A stretch of 64,000 bases of DNA from Barnesiella merdipullorum. Lineage in GTDB: Bacteria; Bacteroidota; Bacteroidia; Bacteroidales; Barnesiellaceae. Below the pieces are notes generated by a model, which saw only the letters and a list, made by a program, of their open reading frames with translations, did not search any database and was not told the DNA's origin. Both the position numbers and the translations under genes were made by a program. Positions 52,567-61,557 of this stretch are shown here, one piece after another; position 1 is the first letter of the stretch, and the number at the start of each line of letters is the position of its first letter. The DNA lies in the NCBI GenBank assembly GCA_019116365.1, contig DXBT01000020.1:1-64000 (forward strand), in the 5' to 3' direction.

Positions 52567-55500
52567 TTATTTCTTAAACAGTTTTTGGCTACGAACTACG
52601 TTGCCGTTTTGCATCTTCACTACATATACAGCCGAAGAGAGGTCAGATACGTTAGCCGATTCGGGGTTGTTGTTCAAGTATTTAACCAACTGACCATCGG
52701 TCGTATAGATCCAAGCCTTCTCTACGTTGTTGAAGTAGATCATGTCGCTCGTAACCGTGGGATACATCTTCGAGATTGAAGAGAGACCACCGTTTTCGTT
52801 GACTACGTTCTCGATACCCGATACTTCGTTCATCTCAGGTTCGTCGGCAACACCTTGATCGCGGAACTCGGTATAGCTAACAGCCGGTACACGACCAGGA
52901 TTATTACCGGTAACCTCTACATCGAAGTCGATCGAGAAACCTTTTTGCGTTCCGCCCGTGGGACCCGGGTGCGTGAACCAAGCATCGGAGAATACAAGAC
53001 GCATGCGGCTTGTACCTACAACAGCGTCCTCGGGAACACGAATAACAAAGGTCGAACCCGTAGCAATAGAGTCAGTACCCGAGTTCAGTTTACCAACCTC
53101 CATAATCAACTCATCGGTAGTAGCATCGAAGATATAGTTGAGGTCCCAATCGATATAGCCTTTACCAAAGCACCATTTCAAACCATCATCACTGCTGGTT
53201 TCGGTAGCAGCAACCGAACCTTTAATAGTAACGGTTACAGCCTGACCTTGAGCAACAACCAATTTTTGATCGGTTACTCTCAGATAGTTATCACCACCGA
53301 CAGGCGTATTTCTCGAATAGTTGATGTTTTCTGTAGCACCAGTCGTTACCAAAGAGGCTAACCAACGGCAATTTTGAGCCGTTTCGTAACCATCGGCATT
53401 CGAATCCAAATAGGTCTTGTCATACAAATCGGGATTAGGCTCGGGCAAGGTCTCAGTAGAACGAACGATGTGAACCCATTCGATGGGCGAATAGGTCTTC
53501 ATATCTCTCGAAACCGAACGGATACCGATATAGGGATCGTCGTTTTCGTTCTCGAACTGAATGTTACCCAGGTAGGCCGACCAGGTAGAGGTACGACCAA
53601 CTTCCGATACACGACCATTTTCACCATTCTTGTAGAAGAGTTCGAAGTGGTCGATATTTACCTCGTCGTTATAAATCATACCATAGTCCAAACGAGCAGG
53701 CGAGAAACCGGTAGGATCTACGCCCCAAGTCAGTTTCACCGACAGAGAAGAGGTGGTCTCTTCTTTCACCTCGGCGATGATGCTTTCGCCATCGATACCG
53801 GCAGGAGCCGAAACAGCGCGGTCGTCGCTCAACATGAGTTGACCGATCATGATCTTATAGTTGTCAACCGAAGAACCTTTTACACGGAAACCGATGTATT
53901 CGATTACATCACCAGCACCGAGACCGGTGAGAGCAAGTTCTTTCTCTTCCCAAGTTGCACCAGCCAGATCGCCTACGGGGAATTCCAACCAAGTGTCTTC
54001 ATTGAATTTCTTCAGGATGAGGTAAAGATTCGAGGCATTCGTACCCTCAACACCCGATTTCACGGCAATCGTAGCTTTGGGATTACCGCTGGCAACATTC
54101 AGTTTGGCACGATAGATCACTACATCCGAACCCGTCGAAGAGGGAGTTCCTTTCAAGCGTAAGCACGAACCACCGATATAAGCATCCTCGTGAGTAAACT
54201 CGGCATCGATTTCGGTCGAACGATTTTTGGTATTCGATTGATAGATCAACCAACGATAGGTAGGCACATAGTCTTGTTGACCCATGTTGTACCAGCTACC
54301 AAATGTTCTTTTACCTTTGTAGGCATAGAAATCACCGTTACCCAGTGTAAAGTTGGTATTGAAGGGCAGATCGCCTTGGATGGCCGTACGTTCGGGAACG
54401 AACTCGGCCAAACCGCAGAACGAAGCCAACTGTTGATCGGCTTGGCTCGGATTACCCACTTGGAATGTATTCGTATTAGAAGGAGCCGGACGATAAATAG
54501 GCGAACGATAGCCACCCGAGAAACCTTTTTCCAACAGCTTCTGGTAATTGGACTGCATGTCCATTGAGCTAACGCCCACTACATACTGGAAGAAACGGCT
54601 TATTTTGTGCTCACCCCACAAGCAGAGACCGCAACGCTTGGTATCTTCATCTTTATTTAATTGATTCCAGCTAAGGTTCATGTGACGATACCAACCACCG
54701 GCATAGAGACCATCAGCTGTACCCATAGCCTGCTCGGCAGCCAGAACCGACGAGCCCATCAAAGAGTAAGCGAAATCACCTCCATTGTAGTTCAGCATCA
54801 AATCGGCGGTTTTAACACCATTGGATCCATAAAGGGCTTTGGCATTACGAGAGCTAAGTCCTTGTTGTGCAGTGTATATTCCGATATGGAAACTGTCGAA
54901 TCCAATCTCTTTGGCCCGTTGGTAGAGAGCCTGGTGAAAAGCGATCACATCAGGTTGAGTATAGCCAGTATCCTCGAAATTGTAGTTGATACCGTCGAGA
55001 CCCAGATAAATCAAGGCATTCAACAAAGCATCGACATAACGGAAAGAACCGTCTTCGTTCTTGGTTGTGATAAACTGGATATAGGTACCCGAGGTTGTAC
55101 CCCAGCTTTCGAAGAACTTGATACCCGAGAACATATGAGTACCGTTTTTGTGAGCAGCATCGGCCCACGAACCGGGAGCTTGCAGGATAGAGTGGTTCCA
55201 GGCACCATAGAGGTTGGTGTAGTTCCACATCGAGAATACATCGCTATGGAAAACCGAACTGGGATAACCGCCCACCATATCACCTTGACCGGTAGGTGTA
55301 TTCATCCACAACCGACGGGTAGCATACACATCGGGATTCACATTTTTCGAAGCATCCTCCATGATGGTAGCAGGACGCACGTGTGAACGCGAGAACTCCA
55401 AATCCATGTTGAAGCCGGCGGCTTCAAACTCCTCTTTGGTAGGGAATTTGCGACCCTTATCGGCTGCATGAGCAAACAAGCTTAGCAGCGAATCGTTGTC

Positions 55501-55623
55501 CCATGGAGTAAAGTCAAAAATCTCAGTCGATGCAGACGCGGGATAGGTTACATCCTGTGCCTGCACATTTCCGGCTACGCCACACAGCAGCAAAGCCGCA
55601 CCGAATACAGTAAACTTCTTCAT
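52567..55623 (-). CDS. GH85 endo-beta-N-acetylglucosaminidase, multidomain, T9SS-exported
   Basis: Predicted to cut the chitobiose core of N-glycans, releasing the glycan from host glycoproteins. 1018 residues: signal peptide (1-22, ending NVQA), GH85 TIM barrel (about 30-430) with the catalytic N-x-E in GINYNFEDTGY (Asn215, Glu217), and FHIGIYTAQQGL and LSWNQL further on. A beta-sandwich carbohydrate-binding-like domain covers about 450-610, a fibronectin-like domain about 620-735, a GEVED-like domain about 755-915, and a T9SS type A sorting tail from about 935 (SKMYPTVTSDMIYF ... VYVVKMQNGNVVRSQKLFKK). It lies 96 nt after the SusD gene and is the likely enzyme of that locus, acting at the cell surface or released. 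Confidence 0.88.
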   Translation of the reverse strand: MKKFTVFGAALLLCGVAGNVQAQDVTYPASASTEIFDFTPWDNDSLLSLFAHAADKGRKFPTKEEFEAAGFNMDLEFSRSHVRPATIMEDASKNVNPDVYATRRLWMNTPTGQGDMVGGYPSSVFHSDVFSMWNYTNLYGAWNHSILQAPGSWADAAHKNGTHMFSGIKFFESWGTTSGTYIQFITTKNEDGSFRYVDALLNALIYLGLDGINYNFEDTGYTQPDVIAFHQALYQRAKEIGFDSFHIGIYTAQQGLSSRNAKALYGSNGVKTADLMLNYNGGDFAYSLMGSSVLAAEQAMGTADGLYAGGWYRHMNLSWNQLNKDEDTKRCGLCLWGEHKISRFFQYVVGVSSMDMQSNYQKLLEKGFSGGYRSPIYRPAPSNTNTFQVGNPSQADQQLASFCGLAEFVPERTAIQGDLPFNTNFTLGNGDFYAYKGKRTFGSWYNMGQQDYVPTYRWLIYQSNTKNRSTEIDAEFTHEDAYIGGSCLRLKGTPSSTGSDVVIYRAKLNVASGNPKATIAVKSGVEGTNASNLYLILKKFNEDTWLEFPVGDLAGATWEEKELALTGLGAGDVIEYIGFRVKGSSVDNYKIMIGQLMLSDDRAVSAPAGIDGESIIAEVKEETTSSLSVKLTWGVDPTGFSPARLDYGMIYNDEVNIDHFELFYKNGENGRVSEVGRTSTWSAYLGNIQFENENDDPYIGIRSVSRDMKTYSPIEWVHIVRSTETLPEPNPDLYDKTYLDSNADGYETAQNCRWLASLVTTGATENINYSRNTPVGGDNYLRVTDQKLVVAQGQAVTVTIKGSVAATETSSDDGLKWCFGKGYIDWDLNYIFDATTDELIMEVGKLNSGTDSIATGSTFVIRVPEDAVVGTSRMRLVFSDAWFTHPGPTGGTQKGFSIDFDVEVTGNNPGRVPAVSYTEFRDQGVADEPEMNEVSGIENVVNENGGLSSISKMYPTVTSDMIYFNNVEKAWIYTTDGQLVKYLNNNPESANVSDLSSAVYVVKMQNGNVVRSQKLFKK

Positions 55624-55719
55624 GATAAAAACTTTAAATTTAGAATTTTGTAATTATTATAGCGAGGAGCGAGAGAAGCGCCCGAGAGGAAGCCTCTCTC
55701 ACTCTTGGACTATACGGTT

Positions 55720-57507
55720 TTAGAAATTGGCACCGGGAACATCCCACCATACGCGGGTACCTTGCGTATCGCTTCCTCCCAGAGCTTCGAGACCCGATGT
55801 AGAGATATCGGACAAACCTACCGACGTGTCACGACCGGGCAGAGGTATCTTGCGGATAATATCGCCTTGTACCAAGCTACCATCACCATCACCCACATTC
55901 AGCACTTCGAACTGTTTGGGATAGCCCGTGCGGCGCAAGTCGTTCCAAGCCTCGTAGGAGTACGGAAAACCGGCGATAAACTTCTGGGTAATAATCTTCT
56001 CGAGTTTCGTCTCTTGCGAGTCGCCTTCGTTCCATTTCACACCAATGGTAGTCACACTCTCAATATCGTTGCTGTGATCCATCGGGTCAACATACTGGTA
56101 GGCAACAGCCTCGGCCTGATTCAAATAGGCATCGACCTTTTGGCTATAAGTTGACTGGGTACGATTCTCTACCTGGGCATTGCGAATACCATCTTCATAG
56201 AACTGTTGGGCGGTACCACCCATATTCCAACCACGCAGAGCACCCTCGGCACGCAGGAACTGTACCTCGGAAACCTTCATCAGATACAACGGAGCCAAAC
56301 TGAGGCGATCATTGTTTATGCTCGAATAGGCTACACGGGGATTCACATCCAAGGTTTGACCGGAAGACATAGCCATACCGGCACGAAGGCCAATAACCCG
56401 GGTCTTTGCAGGCTCTATGACCGTAGGATCGGCCGTATTGACGATTTGAGCGGAATTCTTATCGAAAAGCAAATAGTCATCCTGCGTATAGGGGTGATTC
56501 AAACTGAACAAAATACTCTCGAACGAGGCATTCAACCGGGTATCGTTCCACAACGAACTGATATCGATCAGAGGATGAGTGAAACCCGATACCATGGGAT
56601 CCAAACAAATTTCCTGAGCTACCGACTCGATAACACCATCACGAACAGCCTCCTCGGCCCACTGTTTGGCCTTGGCAGGATCAACCTTGACGATGTGCAT
56701 GGCCATACGCAACTTCAACGAATTGGCAAATCGGCGCCAACTTTCGATCGAAAGGTCTTTGGTCACCCAATCACATTGCATCAGGATGGCTCCGATTTTG
56801 CTTTTGTACCAGTCAGGACGCGTCTCGTAGTGCTTCAAGCAGGCATTGATGGTGTCGAGGTTATCGACAATCGATACATAGATATCCGACATCTTATTGA
56901 AGGTAAAGGGATTGCTCTCCTTGTTAGACTTGTGGTCAACATAGGGGATAGAGCCATAGAGGTCGGTTACCTCTTGAGACGAATAGTCGAAGAGCAACAA
57001 ACCGATGGCTTTCAACTCGGGAATAGAGTCGATTTGCGGGTGGTTCAACAGATTCACCACGTTGTTCTTCACATTCAGGAAGGATCCGTAAGGACCGTCG
57101 GAGTAACGTTGGTTGTAATAATAGGTAGAGGGAAGTACACCACCGTCGCCATGCGAGAAGTTGTGGGGTACCACAAAATAACCGGCATAGTTATCGACCG
57201 TGATACTGTATTGATATTGATACTGGTGAGCCCCAGGCAGATTTCCCTCTTTGCCACCACGCATACAATACTGGGCGGTGGAGAGTTGGAAGATATTGTT
57301 ACTCAATTGCTGTTCGGCATAACTGAAGCCCTCTTCCGAAATCTGCTTCCAATAGTCAATACTATCGGCCTTACCTTTATAAACAACCGGGTCCAATTCG
57401 GTCTGACCACCAGTAAAGGTATCGGTAGGCATATCGAAATCCAAACACGAGTGCAGAGTCGCGGCAGCAAGCACCACACCAAATGTTGTTAAAACTGTTT
57501 TTCTCAT
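55720..57507 (-). CDS. SusD/RagB-family surface glycan-binding lipoprotein
   Basis: 595-residue lipoprotein with a lipobox (ATLHSC, Cys21) followed by LDFDMPTD, and the SusD helical-repeat fold (LLFDYSSQEVTDLYGSIPYV, ANSLKLRMAMHI, FLRAEGALRGWNMG, KFIAGFPYSYEAWNDLRRTG). It caps the SusC transporter and captures ligand at the cell surface. The layout is closer to the SusD-like_2 group, which is often linked to glycoprotein- or peptide-linked ligands rather than starch. It starts 25 nt after the susC stop. Confidence 0.95.
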   Translation of the reverse strand: MRKTVLTTFGVVLAAATLHSCLDFDMPTDTFTGGQTELDPVVYKGKADSIDYWKQISEEGFSYAEQQLSNNIFQLSTAQYCMRGGKEGNLPGAHQYQYQYSITVDNYAGYFVVPHNFSHGDGGVLPSTYYYNQRYSDGPYGSFLNVKNNVVNLLNHPQIDSIPELKAIGLLLFDYSSQEVTDLYGSIPYVDHKSNKESNPFTFNKMSDIYVSIVDNLDTINACLKHYETRPDWYKSKIGAILMQCDWVTKDLSIESWRRFANSLKLRMAMHIVKVDPAKAKQWAEEAVRDGVIESVAQEICLDPMVSGFTHPLIDISSLWNDTRLNASFESILFSLNHPYTQDDYLLFDKNSAQIVNTADPTVIEPAKTRVIGLRAGMAMSSGQTLDVNPRVAYSSINNDRLSLAPLYLMKVSEVQFLRAEGALRGWNMGGTAQQFYEDGIRNAQVENRTQSTYSQKVDAYLNQAEAVAYQYVDPMDHSNDIESVTTIGVKWNEGDSQETKLEKIITQKFIAGFPYSYEAWNDLRRTGYPKQFEVLNVGDGDGSLVQGDIIRKIPLPGRDTSVGLSDISTSGLEALGGSDTQGTRVWWDVPGANF

Positions 57508-57532
57508 ATTTCTATTTGTTATTTGCTATGAC

Positions 57533-60500
57533 TTAAAAATCAATTTTCAAATTCACACCAACCGAACGGGTCGAAGGCATATTGAATACATCGAATGCAC
57601 CCAAACCGTTTTTGGTCGAGAGGGCGATATCGGGATCAACCGGAGCGTCCTTGTAGATGAAGAAGAGGTTACGACCCACTACCGAAAGCGACAGGTTGCG
57701 GATAACACCACCGAAGAGGTTGTGGAATGAATAACCCAGCGAGAGCTCGGCCAGACGGAAGTTGGTAGCATCATATACATATTGCGAACCGAAACGGTTA
57801 CCACCTACGGCTTGGTAGTACTCTTGAATAGGAGCTACGTTGCCGTCGGGCATAATCATACCCGGTTTGGTTTTCGAACCGTCGGGCGAAGTCCACAAGA
57901 GATTGTGAGCGGCTGCATAGTCGCGGGCATCGCCTACCCGTTTCGAAACGCCTTGATAGTCGAGGTAAGCCTCGGTGAGCGAAATAACCTTACCACCGAT
58001 GCGGCCGTTAACCAGGAAGTAGAGCGAGAGGTCTTTCCAAGTAATGGTGTTACCCCAACCCAGTTGGAAATCGGAGTTCATGTTGCCCAAGTAAACATAG
58101 TCGGTCGTACTCAATTGGGGAGCACCCTCGGAGCTCAACCAGATGCTGCCATCGGCATTACGACGGAAGTCGAGAGCATACATGTCACCATAAGAACCAC
58201 CTTCGTCATAACGAACCACGATGTTACCACCGGCAATCTTCTGTTCGAGTTTGGCCGAGTTACCCTGGTCATCTTTGAAGGTCTTCAAAATCTTGTTTTC
58301 GTTATACGAGAAGTTAACCGAAGTTCTCCACATCCAGTCTTTTGAGAAGTTGAGCGAGTAAGAGAGCGTGGTCTCAACACCTTGGTTGCGAATCATACCG
58401 GTATTGACGGGTTTGATTTTACCACCCGTGGTTGCCTGCAGGAAGTAGCTGTTGCACAGGCGAGTGTGATAGTAGGTCAAATCCCAGTTGAGGGCACTCT
58501 CGAAGAACGATACATCGAAACCGGCCTCGAACGATTTGGAAGTCTCGGGCAGCGGGTTGTCGAAGTAACCATAGGTCGAAGCGGCAATAGCTCCCGTAGC
58601 CAAATCGGCATTACCCATGCTGAACACCTCGTTGGGGATCGAGTTACCTACCTCACTATACGATGCACGCAGTTTCAAGTGAGTGATAAACTCGGGCATG
58701 GTGATGTATTTGTGCATCAAAGTATTGGCACCTACCGAGAAGTAACCGTAGTTATCGGGAGTACCGCGATACTCAAACTGTTTGAAGGCACGGTACCAGT
58801 CTTGACGGTAGCTACCTTCCAAATATACATAATCCTTATAACCTACCTGACCGGTGAAGAAGAGGCCCTTGTCCCAGTTGGACGAAAGCGAATAGGCATT
58901 CAAGTTATTGCTTCCCCACATGGCATTGGGCTCGAAGAAGTTGATGCGGGTAGGCAACTCGTTCATATTGGTATAGGAGAAATAGGTGGCACGAGTCCAT
59001 ATCTTTTGGGTTTCGCCTTTCACCGTGTGACCTACCCAACCGGCCGATGCCGATACCGAGAAGTCTTTGATCTCTTTGTTATAGCTCAACATGGCATCTA
59101 CATAGACGTCGTTACTCCAGAGGAGGTCTTGTCCATACATACCGTAGTCTTCGATAGCAGCCACATTCTGGGTAGTAGCATAACGATTGGTGAAGCCTTT
59201 GTATTTGGCACGATCCATGTTCAAACGACCTTGAACTTTCAAGCCGGGGATAATTTCGTAGCTGGCCGAAATGTATCCATAGGCACGCTCTTCGGTATTC
59301 TCACTTTGGTTTACATTAGTAATCCAGTAGGGGTTGTTGTTACCCGGCGAGAAATAGGCCCACTGTTGCATGGGACCCGACAGTTGGGTAGTAGCCGAGG
59401 GAACCCATTGTCTCTGGTCATTGTAATAGCCATAGATATTCGAGGTCCAGGTACCTTGGCCCATGTAGTTCTTGCGATAGTAGTCCATGTCGATGTTTCG
59501 CGGCATGCGATACAAGTCGTACAAGGGGTTCATGACCGTACCACCACCGGGGCGGTTCTTGGTCTTGGCATGAACGTAGTTCAACGACAGGTCGATATTC
59601 AGTTTCTTTTTGAACAGCGAGTAGTTCTGACGGAACGAGAAGGTGTTACGTTGATAGGTGTTGTTGGGCACCATACCGTCGGAGTATGAGTTGGCATACG
59701 AGAAGTAGGAACGAACCTTCTCGGTACCACCGCTAATCGAAACTGAGTTGTTGTAGGTAGCACCCGTTTCGAAGAAGTCGGAGATATCGTCCTTGGCATA
59801 GTTGCGCAGGTGTGCTCCCTGATAAGCAAGCTCCTCGGGAGTCATGTCGCTTATCTTCTTGCCCCAGCTCTCAAGCGAAAGCGTATTGGCAGCCAGGTTT
59901 ACATCGGCACCATAAGTGTTTTGAATCTGGGGAAGAACCAGCGGCGTCTCGAACGTTACGTTGGAGTTTACGCTCACCGATACACTACCCTCTTTACCAC
60001 GCTTGGTGGTAATCATCAGCACACCGTTGGCAGCAGCACTACCGTACAGGGCGGCGGCATTGGCACCTTTCAAGATGTTGATGCTCTCGATATCGTCGGG
60101 GTTCACCAGCGAAAGAGCATCACCACCCTCGGCCGTGCTCGAATAGGTAAGGGCGCTACCATCGCTACTCCACGACGAAGCGGCACCACCAATCTGGTTG
60201 GTCATAGGGATACCATCGATAACGATAAGCGGGCTGTTGTTACCCATAACCGATTTGTTACCACGCAACAAGATTTTGGAAGTACCACCGGCACCACCGG
60301 CACTCTGTGTAATCGTTACACCAGCAGCCTTACCTTGTAGTGAGTTTACAAAGTTGGCATCCTGTACTTTCATCAGCTCGTCGCCTTTGATTTCTTGAGT
60401 AGCATAGGTCAGCGACGACTCTTTACGGGTAATACCCATGGCCGTTACAACAACTTCGTCGAGAAGTTTGTCGTTGCTGTCCATCACTACATCGATTTTG

Positions 60501-60850
60501 CTTTGTCCGTTGATAGCTTTCTTGATGGTTTCATAACCGATATAGGAAAACTCCAACTCGTTGCTCCCTGCAGGAACTTTAATAGAATAGTTACCGTCAA
60601 TGTCGGTTGCTACCACTACATTGGTACCTACTACCTTTACGGTAAGACCGATAAGAGTCTCGCCCGAGGGGTCGGTTACCGTACCGGTAACAACTTTTGT
60701 TCCTGCGGCTACATTCTGATTTACACTCTTGACCTGTGTCGCACTCGACGCCACAGCCGGGGCTGCACTAGCATGCGCAGCAGTACCGATTCCAAAACCT
60801 GAAACCAGTACAAAAGCTACAATAATTGCTTTTAGATTTCTTCTATACAT
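57533..60850 (-). CDS. SusC/RagA-family TonB-dependent outer-membrane transporter
   Basis: 1105 residues. Signal peptide (1-~30), carboxypeptidase-regulatory-like domain (about 55-110, VVTGTVTDPSGETLIGLTVK), plug domain with SLQGKAAGVTITQSAGG and SPLIVIDGIPM, and the 22-strand barrel ending SVGVNLKIDF with terminal Phe. It imports oligosaccharides or glycopeptides using TonB energy, with the SusD protein as lid. First gene of the SusC-SusD-GH85 locus. No ECF sigma/anti-sigma pair or hybrid two-component gene is adjacent, so the regulator must be elsewhere or be the small HTH gene. Confidence 0.97.
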   Translation of the reverse strand: MYRRNLKAIIVAFVLVSGFGIGTAAHASAAPAVASSATQVKSVNQNVAAGTKVVTGTVTDPSGETLIGLTVKVVGTNVVVATDIDGNYSIKVPAGSNELEFSYIGYETIKKAINGQSKIDVVMDSNDKLLDEVVVTAMGITRKESSLTYATQEIKGDELMKVQDANFVNSLQGKAAGVTITQSAGGAGGTSKILLRGNKSVMGNNSPLIVIDGIPMTNQIGGAASSWSSDGSALTYSSTAEGGDALSLVNPDDIESINILKGANAAALYGSAAANGVLMITTKRGKEGSVSVSVNSNVTFETPLVLPQIQNTYGADVNLAANTLSLESWGKKISDMTPEELAYQGAHLRNYAKDDISDFFETGATYNNSVSISGGTEKVRSYFSYANSYSDGMVPNNTYQRNTFSFRQNYSLFKKKLNIDLSLNYVHAKTKNRPGGGTVMNPLYDLYRMPRNIDMDYYRKNYMGQGTWTSNIYGYYNDQRQWVPSATTQLSGPMQQWAYFSPGNNNPYWITNVNQSENTEERAYGYISASYEIIPGLKVQGRLNMDRAKYKGFTNRYATTQNVAAIEDYGMYGQDLLWSNDVYVDAMLSYNKEIKDFSVSASAGWVGHTVKGETQKIWTRATYFSYTNMNELPTRINFFEPNAMWGSNNLNAYSLSSNWDKGLFFTGQVGYKDYVYLEGSYRQDWYRAFKQFEYRGTPDNYGYFSVGANTLMHKYITMPEFITHLKLRASYSEVGNSIPNEVFSMGNADLATGAIAASTYGYFDNPLPETSKSFEAGFDVSFFESALNWDLTYYHTRLCNSYFLQATTGGKIKPVNTGMIRNQGVETTLSYSLNFSKDWMWRTSVNFSYNENKILKTFKDDQGNSAKLEQKIAGGNIVVRYDEGGSYGDMYALDFRRNADGSIWLSSEGAPQLSTTDYVYLGNMNSDFQLGWGNTITWKDLSLYFLVNGRIGGKVISLTEAYLDYQGVSKRVGDARDYAAAHNLLWTSPDGSKTKPGMIMPDGNVAPIQEYYQAVGGNRFGSQYVYDATNFRLAELSLGYSFHNLFGGVIRNLSLSVVGRNLFFIYKDAPVDPDIALSTKNGLGAFDVFNMPSTRSVGVNLKIDF

Positions 60851-60864
60851 ACGTGTATTTATAG

Positions 60865-60876
60865 GTATTCGAATAC
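60865..60876. promoter_or_regulatory. 12-bp palindrome in the susC leader
   Basis: GTATTCGAATAC, self-complementary, 15 nt upstream of the susC ATG. Possible operator or leader structure; could be chance in AT-rich DNA. Confidence 0.3.
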
Positions 60877-60990
60877 TAAAAAAATAAATTTACCTCTCTC
60901 ATAAAATCTGTTTACTTTTTCCTCATAGGCCTTATATTAATAATGTTATATAAATTTATTTTAGCTGTAAAAAAGACACGAAAATAAACC

Positions 60991-61358
60991 CTATTCTCAC
61001 TCACGAAGTTACAACTTGTGAGAACAGTTCTCCTTACAATTTATAAATGATATATAGTTTTTCTAAACAAGAGTATTGCTTTTTCATGGTTTATTCTCAG
61101 GTTTCTCATAACTAATTAATACATTTTGCTATTTCTCTATATTTATATAACCCTTTTTCGGGGATTACCCCTAGTCAAAAATCAATATTTTTTTCCTTTT
61201 CATAAGAAGTAATTAAGAAGTAATATTAAAATATAGCGCATAAAAGGTTAAAACAAATTGATTTTCAATGATTTTTAAATTGATATCATTAGCATGTTTT
61301 TTTATCTCCCATCTCATTTTTTTTACGATTGGGGATTTCGACAGCTATTCTCATTCAC
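60991..61358. repeat. Two 14-bp direct repeats, CTATTCTCAYTCAC
   Basis: Copies at 60991-61004 and 61345-61358 differ at one base. The first overlaps an inverted repeat (CTCAC-AAGTT / AACTT-GTGAG, 61000-61022). They flank the shared region between susC and the RND operon and may bind one regulator. Confidence 0.4.
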
Positions 61359-61479
61359 TACTCTAAAGATAGGAAGTAATCTTCTCGTGACTATCCTATC
61401 TTTATCCTCATGGCTCGAAGATCCTATTCATTCCTCTTAAATATTGTAATAATACAATGGCGGTTGCAGAAAAAAAGCG

Positions 61480-61487
61480 TATTTTTG
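61480..61487 (+). promoter_or_regulatory. -7 element of the RND efflux operon
   Basis: TATTTTTG, exact TAnnTTTG, 70 nt before the ATG. A TTG at 61464-61466 is closer than the usual -33 spacing. Confidence 0.5.
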
Positions 61488-61557
61488 CAAACTATTTCAT
61501 TCTTCTTTAAATTAGGATTATTGTGTTTCGGCACTAAAAACAACGAATTTGAACTTT

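Larger units (their letters stand above)
60851..61557. other. 707-nt AT-rich divergent intergenic region
   Basis: No gene is seen. It lies between divergent susC and the RND operon and is the longest gap in the window after the left edge. It holds a 12-bp palindrome at 60865-60876, two near-identical 14-mers (60991-61004 and 61345-61358), a stem-like repeat at 61000-61022, further TTCTCA words at 61094-61107, and a -7 box at 61480-61487. It is probably a double control region. A small RNA cannot be excluded. Confidence 0.5.
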
